From Anaerolineae bacterium (GTDB lineage: Bacteria; Chloroflexota; Anaerolineae; Promineifilales; Promineifilaceae), in NCBI GenBank assembly GCA_023384415.1, contig JAHDWJ010000012.1, forward strand, positions 1-64,000: a stretch of 64,000 bases of DNA, in the 5' to 3' direction. The notes under the pieces are model-generated. The model made no database searches. It had not been told where the DNA came from and worked only from the letters and a program-made list of their open reading frames with translations. Shown one piece after another: positions 34,854 through 45,200 of this stretch (the first letter of the stretch is position 1; each line of letters starts with the position of its first letter). Both the position numbers and the translations under genes were made by a program.

Positions 34854-36605
34854 TTAATTGCTCAGAGGCAGGATGACGGTGAAGGTACTGCCATGATTCT
34901 CAACGCTTTGTAAATGGATGTTGCCATTCATCAGGGTTATAAGCTGCTTGACGATGGAAAGCCCCAATCCCACCCCAGAGTTAGAGCGTGTCATAGAATA
35001 GCTGGTCTGGCGAAAAGCGTCGAAGATATACCCTTGGGCCTCAACAGGAATCCCCCGCCCTGTATCCGAAACGGAAAAGCCCCAATGGGTGTCATCTTGG
35101 CGAAAGATGTGCAGGTGGATAGAGCCGGTATCAGTAAATTTGATGGCATTGTTGACCAGGTTGTTTATGATTTGATGAAGCCGCTCTAAATCTCCCCACA
35201 GGGTGGGGGGTAGAGAAGGACCAATATCTCCGGTGAGAACTAGATTTTTGTTTTGGGCGGCGTGGCCCATCAATTGCAGCATGTGATCAATGAGCTGTTG
35301 GGGGGTGAAGAGGCGGGGCATGAGAACAAAGCCGCCAGCATCCAAATGGGCTTGATCTAGCAAATCATTGACAAAAGAGATCAGCTCCTCGGTGCGCTCC
35401 ATGATATGTTGGGTGACTTCTTTTTGCCTGGGGGTGATACGTCCGTATACCCCCAGGCTGATCATTTCCGCATAACCCAAAACGGCGTTTAGGGGGGTTC
35501 GTAGTTCGTGGCTGACTTTGGCCACCATTTCCCCTTGCAGCCGACTGGCCTTGAGGGCTTCATCGCGGGCTTTGGCTAACTCAATTTCGGCTCGTTTCCG
35601 TTCGGTTAGCTCTTGTTGCAAGGCTTCATACAGTTGGGCATTTTCCAGGGCTTTGCTCGCGGCCGCGGCCACTTGTTGGGCCAGTTGTATCTCCTCGTTG
35701 GTAAAATGTCGCTCTATGGTCGTATTCAACCCCAACGTCCCGACGACCTTCTCTCGACGAAACATGGGTACAATCAAAACCGTGACCGTTCCCCGGTGAC
35801 GGGCAATAGATGCCAGAGCTGCGTAGCGGGGATCCGTTTGGGTATTCAAAACGAGTAGGGGCGCCCCTAACCGCAGCACTTCCTGGGTTGTTGGGTTTTG
35901 GGCGATGGGGATGATGGTACCATAAGCTGGGGGCTGCTCTTCACTCAAATATTCAGCCACAATACGTAAATTTTCTTCTTGCTCATCGAGTAAGGCAAAG
36001 GCAACTGAGGGCAAATCAAAGGCCTGGGCCACTTCTTGACATAAGGTTTGCAAAACGATTTGTGGCTCTAAAGTAGAGGTGACGGCAGCAATAATCTGAT
36101 TGAGAAGCATGGACTGCCGCAGTTGGGTTTCCAGCTTGCGCTCAATATTTTTGCGGTCAGCAATGCTGCGGGTGAGGGCACCATGAACAGTCTGCCCCTG
36201 GTAATTGATGGTTTTCAGGTATAGTTCACCAGCTTCACAGCTTTTATCTTTGTGCTGGAGAATGACTTCACTACGATTGAATTGACCTCTACCTAACATC
36301 TGGTAGATGAGGGAATGGGATTCAGGGGCAAAGAGGATGAGCAACTCCTGTCCGATTAGCTCGTTAGGGCTGTAGCCGTTAGATTGGCTGGCGTTTCGGT
36401 TACTGTCCAGGATGCGGCCGCGACCATCATGGATGATGATATTCTCAAAATCGGGTTCGGCCAGAGTGCTGAACAGTTCCGCCCGATCCACCAGGGCTTG
36501 CTCACTCTGGCGTATATGGTGAACAAACGCCTGCCACGCGGCCGCGTCTGGGGGGTGATCAATATCCAGGCCAAACGCTTTCAATTGTTGTTCTAAACTG
36601 GTCAT
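34854..36605 (-). CDS. PAS-GAF hybrid sensor histidine kinase
   Basis: 583 residues. In order: PAS domain (~45-150, IIIHDGRGRILDSNRNA), GAF domain (~165-315), short coiled coil, HisKA with VSHELRTPLNAVLGYAEM (phosphohistidine near residue 364) and HATPase with NNLVNNAIKFTDTG, DTGRGIP and GVGLGLSIVKQL. No membrane segment, so it is a soluble sensor; the PAS and GAF ligands are unknown. It is paired with the single-domain regulator downstream. Confidence 0.94.
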   Translation of the reverse strand: MTSLEQQLKAFGLDIDHPPDAAAWQAFVHHIRQSEQALVDRAELFSTLAEPDFENIIIHDGRGRILDSNRNASQSNGYSPNELIGQELLILFAPESHSLIYQMLGRGQFNRSEVILQHKDKSCEAGELYLKTINYQGQTVHGALTRSIADRKNIERKLETQLRQSMLLNQIIAAVTSTLEPQIVLQTLCQEVAQAFDLPSVAFALLDEQEENLRIVAEYLSEEQPPAYGTIIPIAQNPTTQEVLRLGAPLLVLNTQTDPRYAALASIARHRGTVTVLIVPMFRREKVVGTLGLNTTIERHFTNEEIQLAQQVAAAASKALENAQLYEALQQELTERKRAEIELAKARDEALKASRLQGEMVAKVSHELRTPLNAVLGYAEMISLGVYGRITPRQKEVTQHIMERTEELISFVNDLLDQAHLDAGGFVLMPRLFTPQQLIDHMLQLMGHAAQNKNLVLTGDIGPSLPPTLWGDLERLHQIINNLVNNAIKFTDTGSIHLHIFRQDDTHWGFSVSDTGRGIPVEAQGYIFDAFRQTSYSMTRSNSGVGLGLSIVKQLITLMNGNIHLQSVENHGSTFTVILPLSN

Positions 36606-36747
36606 AGCGAATGTATGAGGTAAATGAATGACTCAAAGATACAACGTTGAGGCTGAAATCGTTGCGGCTAATTTTTACCCTCACCCATCAAAGGGTAGCA
36701 GGTTTACTGGATAAACTCAACTGCCAGTTGTTTTGCGTTAGGATAGA

Positions 36748-37770
36748 TCAAGGAAACAAAGATAGGTTCTGGCTGACCCATTCATATAACTGTTGGATAC
36801 CTTGAGCGGGGGAAATTTCCGGCTGCCAACCCAGGAGCGTTTGGGCTTTGCCATTGTTGGCAATGAATACGCGCTGATCCCCTGGTCGCCATTTTTCTAA
36901 CCGAACCTCAAGGGGAGATCCTTTGAGCTGGGCTAGCAGGGGACCAAACTCCTGCCAGACAGATAAACTATTAGCTGCTCCCCCTCCCAGGTTAAACGCC
37001 TGACCGGATACCTGCTCAATTTTCTGGATGCCCAGCTCATAAGCCCGGATGAGGTCTTGTACATGAAGCAGGTCTCGTACCTGTTTACCATCTCCGTAAA
37101 TAGTAATAGGTCGCCCTTTCGCGGCCGCGATGACAAAATGGGCCACCCACCCCTGGTCTTCTACCCCAAACTGGCGTGGCCCATAGATGCACGATTGGCG
37201 AAACACCAGCGTTTTTAACCCATAAATACGGGCATAATCGAGTGTATATTGATCCCCCGCCCCTTTGGAGCAGCCATACGGGGAATGAAAATCCAGGGGA
37301 CGGTGCTCATCCACCCCTTCCGGGTGATCCGCATAGCTATACCGGTCTGCCTGCTCCTGAATTTGCAAATCTTCCAGTCCACCATACACCTTATTGGTTG
37401 AGGCGTATATTAAAACGGCCTGGGGGGCATGGTGCCGCACAGCTTCCAGGACATTAAACGTGCCCAGGGCGTTGATCTCAAAATCCTCACGCGGGTTTTG
37501 CACCGAGAGGGTGACGGCCACCTGGCTGGCTAAATGGAGTACCACATCCGCGCTAGGGATCGCGGCCGCCAACGCTTCATAATCCCGAATATCTCCTTTC
37601 ACAAAGGTTAAATTTTCCTGGCCCGGCAGGGTCGCCAGCCAATTCAGATTCGCCTGGCCACCAATGCGGGTTAAATTGTCAAACAGGGTCACCTGGTGTC
37701 CCTGAGCCAAAAAATGGGCCGCACTGTTAGCCCCAATAAAACCGGCCCCGCCGGTTATGAATAATTTCAT
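36748..37770 (-). CDS. NAD-dependent epimerase, CDP-paratose 2-epimerase-like
   Basis: 340 residues, extended short-chain dehydrogenase. Visible: GGAGFIGANSA at the N-terminus, LHLASQVAVTLSVQNPREDF near residue 80, ASTNKVYGG near 125, catalytic YGCSKGA (YxxxK) near 166 and RQSCIYGPRQFGVEDQGW near 190. These last motifs resemble CDP-tyvelose/paratose epimerases more than UDP-glucose epimerase. It is probably used for a surface or glycolipid sugar. No glycosyltransferase is adjacent. A GTG just upstream is an alternative start; GGAAAGAG precedes both. Confidence 0.88.
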   Translation of the reverse strand: MKLFITGGAGFIGANSAAHFLAQGHQVTLFDNLTRIGGQANLNWLATLPGQENLTFVKGDIRDYEALAAAIPSADVVLHLASQVAVTLSVQNPREDFEINALGTFNVLEAVRHHAPQAVLIYASTNKVYGGLEDLQIQEQADRYSYADHPEGVDEHRPLDFHSPYGCSKGAGDQYTLDYARIYGLKTLVFRQSCIYGPRQFGVEDQGWVAHFVIAAAKGRPITIYGDGKQVRDLLHVQDLIRAYELGIQKIEQVSGQAFNLGGGAANSLSVWQEFGPLLAQLKGSPLEVRLEKWRPGDQRVFIANNGKAQTLLGWQPEISPAQGIQQLYEWVSQNLSLFP

Positions 37771-37901
37771 CACGCTCTTTCCTTCTCTAAATGTAGTTTA
37801 GCTGGGCCGGCAGAAGATCAGTTCCCTACCGTAAGCCTCACCCCACGAAATCCGAAAGGCTCGCCTTTTTATGCCTTCTACGACATACGTTTTATACACC
37901 T

Positions 37902-38453
37902 TCAACTCACTGGGAACGCGGCCGCGTCTATCCCCAGCCGCTTTTGTAACTGCTGCCACTGTTCTTCTAACTGCTGCCAATAGGCCCCATCCAGCGGTTC
38001 TACGGTCATAATGCAAGCATCCTCACCCGTGTCATGGTAATAACGCGGCCGCGTTCCCACTATCGCAAACCCATATTTGCGGTATAACGCCTGGGCCACC
38101 TCATTGCTGCGGCGCACTTCCAGGGTTGCCAGCTGGGCCGAATGGGTATACGCCGCCATAAGCATCTCCAGGAGTAAAAGTTCACCCAGACCGCGGCCGC
38201 GCCAGGCTGGGTCCAGAGCAATAATACTGACATGCAGCTCATCCCCCAATAACCAATATCCCCCATACCCCACAATCCCCACCTCTGGATGCACCAATGT
38301 TTTATAGTGGGCTACCTGATTTTGGGTCAGTTCATGTTCATACCCCGCCACCGACCAGGCTACGGGAAATGAGGCCCGTTCAATGGCCAGAATTGGTTCA
38401 ATATCGGCTAGTTGCATGGGGCGAAGCTGCCAGGGATGGGGCGGGGTGAGCAT
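37902..38453 (-). CDS. rimI: ribosomal-protein-alanine N-acetyltransferase
   Basis: 183 residues. GNAT fold: RPMQLADIEPILAIERASFP at the start, ALDPAWRGRGLGELLL with the acetyl-CoA loop near residue 77 and EVRRSNEVAQALYRKYGF near 108. It acetylates N-terminal alanine of S18 in the model organism. The context rimI-tsaB-tsaE supports this over other GNATs. A C-terminal tail of ~30 Gln/Leu-rich residues is unusual. Three GCGGCCGC copies lie in the gene. Confidence 0.9.
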   Translation of the reverse strand: MLTPPHPWQLRPMQLADIEPILAIERASFPVAWSVAGYEHELTQNQVAHYKTLVHPEVGIVGYGGYWLLGDELHVSIIALDPAWRGRGLGELLLLEMLMAAYTHSAQLATLEVRRSNEVAQALYRKYGFAIVGTRPRYYHDTGEDACIMTVEPLDGAYWQQLEEQWQQLQKRLGIDAAAFPVS

Positions 38454-38455
38454 GG

Positions 38456-38519
38456 GTGAGGACTGAGGACTGAGGTATAAGGACTGAGTAACTTAAAACT
38501 TGAAACCTGAAACCTGAAA
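38456..38519. repeat. heptamer tandem repeats filling the rimI-tsaB gap
   Basis: Units TGAGGAC, TGAGGAC, TGAGGTA, TAAGGAC and then AAACCTG twice (CTTGAAACCTGAAACCTG). They occupy practically the entire space between the two genes. Confidence 0.85.
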
Positions 38520-39188
38520 CTACACATCCCGCAGATAGAGGGGGATGAGGCTGGCGGGGTCATCGGGTTGGTTTTTCCGCAGCCGCTGCCACCCCAATTC
38601 AGCCAAATAACCAGCCCGTCGGGGGTGAGACGCGGCCGCGACCAGATGAAATTGGCGACTGCGATTACGGATTATTTTAGCTGCGCCAGGCTCAATTTCG
38701 CCTGCAAAATAGATTGGACTGTCTGCCTGGGCCGCTAATTGGGTTAGAAGTTCATCCCAGGTGGTATTGAATGGCTGTTGCCGGTTTTGCCACCCATGCC
38801 GCTTCTGCCATTGATACAAAGCTGCGGAGATACGGGTGCGGCCAGCCTCAGCTACCAACAAGAGACGGCCCGGCAGTTCACCGAAGGCGGCCGCTAAAAT
38901 AGCCAGCGTGGGTATGCCTACCAGCGGCACCTGGTTGGCCAGGGCAATTCCTTTAGCCAACCCCATGCCCACACGCAGTCCGGTATAAGAGCCTGGCCCC
39001 AAAGCCACCGCCACCGCCTGCAAATCGGCCGGGGTTGCGGCCGCCTGGCTTAACATCTGTTGGATAGCCGGGGCCAGGGCTACTGTTTGGGTATTTCGCG
39101 CCCGCCAGCCCCATTCAACCAACACCGCCTCACCGTCATGCAAGGCTAATCCTGTCCAACTCGTTGCCGTATCAATTGCTAATAACAT
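38520..39188 (-). CDS. tsaB: tRNA t6A biosynthesis protein TsaB
   Basis: 222 residues. A non-catalytic ASKHA-fold partner of TsaD in making N6-threonylcarbamoyladenosine at position 37 of ANN-reading tRNAs. Visible: LAIDTATSWTGLAL at the start and ALGPGSYTGLRVGMGLAKG near residue 62. It lacks the metal-binding histidines of TsaD, as expected. tsaE lies 107 bases upstream on the same strand; tsaD is not in the window. Confidence 0.95.
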   Translation of the reverse strand: MLLAIDTATSWTGLALHDGEAVLVEWGWRARNTQTVALAPAIQQMLSQAAATPADLQAVAVALGPGSYTGLRVGMGLAKGIALANQVPLVGIPTLAILAAAFGELPGRLLLVAEAGRTRISAALYQWQKRHGWQNRQQPFNTTWDELLTQLAAQADSPIYFAGEIEPGAAKIIRNRSRQFHLVAAASHPRRAGYLAELGWQRLRKNQPDDPASLIPLYLRDV

Positions 39189-39295
39189 AATCTATATTCT
39201 TGCAGAAGAAAGCCGCCAGTGTACAAAGTCTTTCACTCTTTCACCTTTGTATTCTTTGGGGAGCAACTAAAATGAGCCAATTACTGATCCCCATG

Positions 39296-39820
39296 TCAAA
39301 CGCCAAAAGCGTTGCGGCGAAACTCTTGTAACAACTGCTCTGAGCGGGAACCACTGGCCGAAAAACGCAGTCCCCGGCGAGTTTCATTGACATAACGAAG
39401 TTGTATCCACAACCGGTCCGCCGGCAAATGGGACAGAATTCGTTCCGGCCACTCGACCATCAAGGTAACCCCATCCTCCAGCAAGGTTTCAAACCCAGCC
39501 GTCACCCACTCAGCTGTGGCCGCTTCTCCGTTTGCGGCCGCCAACGCCAACCGATAACAATCCAGATGGTACAAAACCAGCCCATCACGGGCACGGGGAT
39601 ATTCATTAACCAGGGTAAAAGTTGGGCTGGTGATACGCAGCGATGTCCCCCACCCTCGGCCAATCCCTCTGGCCATCGCCGTTTTGCCAGCCCCCAAATC
39701 TCCTGACAAACAAACCACATCGCCCAACTGGAGCAGTTCACCCAGGCGCACCCCCAGGCGCACCGTTTGCTCAACACTACTGCTCACAAAATCCAAGCTT
39801 TTATCGTCTAAGATAGCCAT
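39296..39820 (-). CDS. tsaE: tRNA t6A biosynthesis ATPase TsaE
   Basis: 174 residues. P-loop ATPase of the TsaBDE complex. Visible: SGDLGAGKTAMARGI (Walker A) near residue 38, TSPTFTLVNEY near 62, HLDCYRL near 83 and LMVEWPERI near 120. AGGTG precedes the ATG at 39820; an ATG 33 bases upstream is less favoured. It is the first gene of the tsaE-tsaB-rimI run. Confidence 0.95.
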   Translation of the reverse strand: MAILDDKSLDFVSSSVEQTVRLGVRLGELLQLGDVVCLSGDLGAGKTAMARGIGRGWGTSLRITSPTFTLVNEYPRARDGLVLYHLDCYRLALAAANGEAATAEWVTAGFETLLEDGVTLMVEWPERILSHLPADRLWIQLRYVNETRRGLRFSASGSRSEQLLQEFRRNAFGV

Positions 39821-40058
39821 TAGCACCTGCCACCGGGGATAATAACATCTCAATCTGGCGAAAGTTTATTCCTATGGCCAATATCACGTCACAAGAAAAA
39901 TCCTTGGCCAGGCTCGCATAAGCTCTTTAAAATGCCTTCTATCCAGAGAATACAGTCATCCATTTAGGATATTGGTCATATTAAAATCAATATTATACCT
40001 TCCCATGAGGAACATGGTATTATTAGGCAACAGTTGCGACGAGGGAGAAGAAGCCTTA

Positions 40059-40787
40059 ATGCGTGTGCTAATCATTTCCGATATTCATGCCAACCTGGCC
40101 GCCCTAGAAACCGTTCTAGAGGATGCCAAAGGGCAATGGGACAGTTTATGGTGCTTGGGGGATGTCATCGGCTACGGGCCAGACCCCAATGAATGTGCTG
40201 CCATTCTCAAAGAACAGGCGCAAATTACCCTTTCCGGCAACCATGATTGGGCTGTATTAGGCAAAATAGATATTAATACCTTTAATAGAGATGCTCGTGC
40301 CGCCATCAACTGGACACAAGATACTATTAACGAAGAAACACGCCTGTTTCTAAATGAGCTGCCAGCCATGATCATTCGTGATCCGTTTACCCTGGCCCAT
40401 GCCAGTCCACGTTATCCAGTTTGGGAATATATTTTAGACAAGGGTACAGCCGCTATCAATTTCGCTTACTTTGATACCCCCTGGTGCCTGGTTGGGCACA
40501 CCCACACCCCCGTTATATTTGAAGAGATAGATGGCTTACGCGTTACCATTCATCCCCCCAATTACCAAGAAACAGTCCATCTAAACGGAAACCGCCTCAT
40601 CATTAACCCAGGCAGCGTCGGCCAACCCCGTGATTCTGACCCTCGAGCCGCGTATGCCATCCTGGACCTGGAGAAGATGCACTGGGAATACCGCCGAGTG
40701 GTTTACCCAATTGAGAAAACACAAGAACGTATGCGCCAGTACGGTCTCCCTCAACGTCTCATTGCCCGCCTGGAACATGGCTGGTAA
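40059..40787 (+). CDS. metallophosphoesterase
   Basis: 242 residues, calcineurin-like fold. All metal motifs are present: SDIHANLAAL, LGDVIGYGP, SGNHDW, VGHTHTP and NPGSVGQPRD. The form resembles the YfcE/ApaH-like group acting on phosphodiesters or nucleotides; the true substrate is unknown. The open frame extends 87 bases upstream, but GAGGGAGAAG precedes 40059 and the motif normally starts the protein. A modest promoter (TTGGTC-16-TATACC, 39972-39999) lies upstream. Confidence 0.92.
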   Translation: MRVLIISDIHANLAALETVLEDAKGQWDSLWCLGDVIGYGPDPNECAAILKEQAQITLSGNHDWAVLGKIDINTFNRDARAAINWTQDTINEETRLFLNELPAMIIRDPFTLAHASPRYPVWEYILDKGTAAINFAYFDTPWCLVGHTHTPVIFEEIDGLRVTIHPPNYQETVHLNGNRLIINPGSVGQPRDSDPRAAYAILDLEKMHWEYRRVVYPIEKTQERMRQYGLPQRLIARLEHGW

Positions 40788-40896
40788 CTTTTACGTCCCT
40801 CCCCAAATTTGCCCCTAAATCTTTCACAATGCCGGGAACTATTTGTTACTGGTGATCGTTTTATCTGTATATCCACTCAACCAATGGAGGCATATC

Positions 40897-41838
40897 ATGG
40901 GGAACAAAAGTTTATGGTTCGGTTTATTGTTTACGTTCATAATGTTAGTGGCTTGTGGAGGATCTGCCCGTTTGACAGCTAATGAGTCTGGGGCAGCCTA
41001 TTATAGAGAGACATTTGCCGGGGAAGCGGCCGCAGCCGAACCATTGATGGTTTATGCGTATGACACAGCCACCAGCAGCCAAAACACGGCTCCTGCCACC
41101 ATCCCCCAAAATCAACTGATTGAACGGCTCATCATCCGCAATGGCAGCCTGTCTGTCGTTGTTCAAGACACGGAAGAGACCATCCAACAAATCAGCCAGC
41201 TTGTCCAGCGGCAGCAGGGATGGGTTGTTAGCAGCAACATTTATGATTATTCCGCCAATGCCAAAGCCGGTACCATTTATGTTCGCATTCCCGTCAACCA
41301 GTTTGAAACCACCATCACCGCCGTCAAAGGGATGGCGGTAGAAGTGACGTCTGAATCTACCAACAGTGAAGATGTTACCAACCAATATGTGGACCTGAAT
41401 GCCCGCCTCTCTAACCTGGAAGCAACAGCTAACCGGGTGCGGGCTTTCCTGGATGAAGCCGAAAACGTGGAAGAAGCCCTGGCGGTGAATCAGGAGTTGA
41501 GTCGCCTGGAAGGGGAAATAGAGGTCCTGAAAGGGCAAATTCAATATTTGAGCCAATCGGCAGCTTTCTCCAGCCTGACCATTAACCTGACCCCAGACAT
41601 TGTGTCCCAGCCAGTGACGTTGCCAGGTTGGCGGCCGCAAGGAACCGCTAAAAATGCTCTGGAAAACCTGGTTGCTGCCCTGCAAAACATCGCTGATTTC
41701 CTCATCTACTTCACCATCTCTGGCTTGCCATTAATCATCCTATTTGGCCTGCCAGCCTACTTCATTATGCGCTTGATCTGGCGGCGATGGCGTGGAGGAA
41801 GATCAATTACCCAGCCAGTCAGCAATAAAACCAGCTAG
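40897..41838 (+). CDS. DUF4349 lipoprotein
   Basis: 313 residues. Signal peptide with lipobox (MLVACGG near residue 20), so it is anchored outside the membrane. The DUF4349 domain covers ~80-270 (LIIRNGSLSVVVQDTEETIQ, then VDLNARLSNLEATANRVRAF in a coiled coil of about 60 residues). A C-terminal membrane helix at ~275-300 and a basic tail follow, so the protein may be tethered twice. Function unknown. GGAGG lies six bases before the ATG. Confidence 0.9.
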   Translation: MGNKSLWFGLLFTFIMLVACGGSARLTANESGAAYYRETFAGEAAAAEPLMVYAYDTATSSQNTAPATIPQNQLIERLIIRNGSLSVVVQDTEETIQQISQLVQRQQGWVVSSNIYDYSANAKAGTIYVRIPVNQFETTITAVKGMAVEVTSESTNSEDVTNQYVDLNARLSNLEATANRVRAFLDEAENVEEALAVNQELSRLEGEIEVLKGQIQYLSQSAAFSSLTINLTPDIVSQPVTLPGWRPQGTAKNALENLVAALQNIADFLIYFTISGLPLIILFGLPAYFIMRLIWRRWRGGRSITQPVSNKTS

Positions 41839-41875
41839 CTGTTCACCTCAATATAACCGATTCACCCGCAGCGAC

Positions 41876-41916
41876 AACCACCGGTACAGGACTTCCTCGT
41901 ACCGGTGGTTTATTTT
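41876..41916 (+). terminator. intrinsic terminator
   Basis: Twelve-bp stem AACCACCGGTAC/GTACCGGTGGTT with an 11-base loop, followed by TATTTTT. Confidence 0.88.
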
Positions 41917-41995
41917 TGGCAGCCACATGATTGGGCCACCGATTATTTCTCTAATTTGACAGCTTTTCCCAGAGAGTGCGATAATAGATGAACAT

Positions 41996-42093
41996 CTAAC
42001 TTTAGAATACTCTCATTTAGCATCAAGGGTGCTAACTCTTTACCCAAAAGTACTGATTTTGTTTAATCATTTATGAGATTATGCTAAAGTTAG
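41996..42093. repeat. 21-bp imperfect inverted repeat
   Basis: Arms CTAACTTTAGAATACTCTCA(T) and the matching ATGAGATTATGCTAAAGTTA(G) around a 56-base centre. It lies in the 358-base gap before the metallopeptidase gene. The rest of that gap shows no gene or promoter I can defend. Confidence 0.65.
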
Positions 42094-42274
42094 AGGTTAG
42101 ATTGGTGGCAACAAGGATTTTTACCAAATGGCAGTAACCATAGCCCCTTCAAAAATGTGCTGGTTCAAAACAAACGGGTCTTACCAAAACATAATAACCA
42201 ATGCCGCTATCATGCCTGTTGTCACCAGGCGAGTTGTATAAGGTATCTTTTTTATCACTGCTCTAGGAGGCAAA

Positions 42275-45200
42275 ATGAAAAGAAATCGGCTGTATCTCAT
42301 CCTGGCCCTTGCCGTGGTGGGTATGATGGGGATTTTTTCCCTTACCCGCACCGCAATGGCTGAAACAAACGCTGAAACGGCGTCTGTTTCCGCTCCATTA
42401 ACCCTCAATGGGCCCCAATCAGGACGTCACCCAGGTGACGTTTCCTTTTTGACCGGCCCAACCGCGGGTGAGCCATTACAAATTGTGCAGGCGTATATTG
42501 CCAACCACCGGGCCGAATGGGGGTTGTCGGCAGGGGATTTGAGTGACATGATTGTCACCAATCAATATACAGATGTTCACAATGGCGTTACCCACATTTA
42601 TTTGCGTCAACGTCATCAGGGTATTGAGGTTTATATGGGCAATGTCAGCGCTCATGTTACCGCCGATGGCCGCATCGTAAACCTCTACAGCGACTTTGTT
42701 AGCGACGTGGCTGGTAAAGTAAACAGCAGCACTCCCGCCTTAACTCCAGCGGATGCGGTTACGACCGCGGCCGCGGCCCTGCAATATACCCTCACCGCAC
42801 CCCTGACAGTAGTAGAAGCCGCAACTGGCCCAGCACAACGCACCGTTCTTAGCAATGGGGGCATCTCCACTCTGGACATCCCGGTCCATCTGGTCTACTA
42901 CCCCACCGAGTCTGGCCTGCGCCTGGCCTGGGTCGCGGAGATCGAATCGCTGGATTTCCAACATTACTGGGAAATTCATGTAGATGCCGCCAATGGTGAG
43001 ATCCTTTACAAATGGGATCATGTCGTCCATGAAAACTTTGACGAATTGGTTGACATCATTGCCAGCGTCGCCGAAGGATTAGACGAGAGCCAGATCGAAA
43101 CCAGTTCTCCCAGCCAGACCAGCGGGGCTATGCCCCCCAACTCCTATGAAGTATTTGCTATGCCCAGCGAATACCCGGATGATGGTCCTCGCGTAATCGT
43201 CACAGATCCAGCCAATGCCACTGCTTCCCCCTTTGGTTGGCATGATACCAACGGCGTTCCTGGAGCTGAGTTTACCGTCACTCGGGGCAATAATGTCAGT
43301 GCTTATGATGACCAGGATAATAACGGCACCCCCTCACCAGCCGAACAGCCCGATGGCGGTCCTACCCTGGACTTCACCGGGGCACTTGTCCCCCTGAACC
43401 TGACCCTGGATCCTCGCCAATATGTCAACGCGGCTGTGGTTAACCTGTTCTACTGGAACAACATCATCCATGATGTATTCTACCTGTATGGCTTCAATGA
43501 AGTCTCCGGTAACTTCCAGGTCAACAATTACGGCAATGGTGGCCTGGGCAATGATGATGTTCGGGCTGAAGCCCAGGATGGTGGTGGCACCAACAATGCC
43601 AACTTCCTCACCCCCGCTGATGGTTCGCGGCCGCGGATGCAAATGTACCTGTGGACCCAAACCACCCCCCGTCGTGACGGTGATCTGGAAAACAGCATTA
43701 TCCTACACGAGTATGGACACGGCATTTCTATCCGTTTGACCGGTGGCCCAGCCGTTGTCAACTGCTTGAACAACTCAGAACAGATGGGTGAAGGGTGGAG
43801 TGACTGGTTTGGTCTGGTACTCACCGCCAAAGCCACCGATACTGATGTCCTTCGTCGCGGTATTGGCACCTATGTGTTAGGCCAGCCCGTCACCGGCAAC
43901 GGTATCCGGCCTGCCCCCTATAGCACCGACATGACCATCAACAACTATACCTATGCCAACCTGCCAGGTATGGCTGTGCCGCATGGGGTTGGGTTTGTCT
44001 GGGCTACCATGACCTGGGATATGTATTGGAAGCTGGTTGATGCCCATGGGTTCAATCCCGACTTCTACGCTCCCTGGAATACCGGTGGTAACAACCTGGC
44101 TATCCAACTGATTATGGACGGGTTGAAACTCCAACCGTGCAGCCCCGGCTTTGTAAATGGTCGGAATGCTATCCTGCAAGCAGATGTGAACCTGACCGGT
44201 GGGGCCAACCAATGTCTTATTTGGGAAGCGTTCGCCCGTCGTGGTTTAGGCTTCAGTGCCAGCCAGGGAAGCAGTACCAGCACCAGTGACGGCACCCCTG
44301 CCTTTGACATTCCCCCAAGCTGCTCCTTCCTCGGTGCTACCCCCACCTCACAAAGCATCTGTGTTGGCTCTAATGCCACCTATGCAATTTCGGTGGGGCA
44401 GGCGTACAGTGGGGCAGTGAACATGAGTGCCAGCGGCCATCCGGCCGGTACCACGGCTACCTTTGTGCCCAACCCGGTAACGGCTCCCGGCAACACCAAC
44501 TTGACGATAGGCAACACCGCCGGAGCGACCCCTGGTAACTACAATATCAATGTTGTTGGGGTAGATGCCAGCCAATCCAGCACGGTAACGGTCGGTCTGG
44601 ATGTGTTGAATGCTGCTCCGGCCGCGCCAACGCTGGTTTCCCCACCCAATGGGGCCAGCGGTGTTAGCACAGCCGTCACCCTTTCCTGGAACGCTTCCCC
44701 AAGTGCCACAAGCTATACGGTTGAGGTAGCCACGGATGCTGGCTTTACCAACATCATTCACACCAATACCGTTGCCGGTACCAGTGACACCGTGAATGGT
44801 TTGGCAATTCTGACTACCTACCATTGGCGCGTCCGGGCTACCAACCCATGTGGAACTGGCACTAATTCCGCCGTCTTTACCTTCACCACTGGACAGCAGT
44901 TCTGTAATTCTGGCAACATCGTGATTAACGCCAGTGGGGCGGCTACACCATACCCCTCTAACATTGTTGTTTCTGGTATTGGTACATCCATCGTTGATGT
45001 GGATGTCAGCCTCACCGGTTTATCCCACACCTGGCCCAATGACATTGATATCATGTTGGTAGGACCACAAGGGCAAAATCTGGTCTTTATGTCGGATGCG
45101 GGCGGAAGTGTCGCCATCACCAATGTCAATTTGACATTTGATGATAGTGCCGCATCCAACCTGCCGCAAACTACTGTCATCACCAGTGGAACTTATCGGC

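Noticed and set aside
40945..41685. 246-codon minus-strand frame
   Set aside because: Antisense to the DUF4349 lipoprotein gene, which has a lipobox, binding site and family features.
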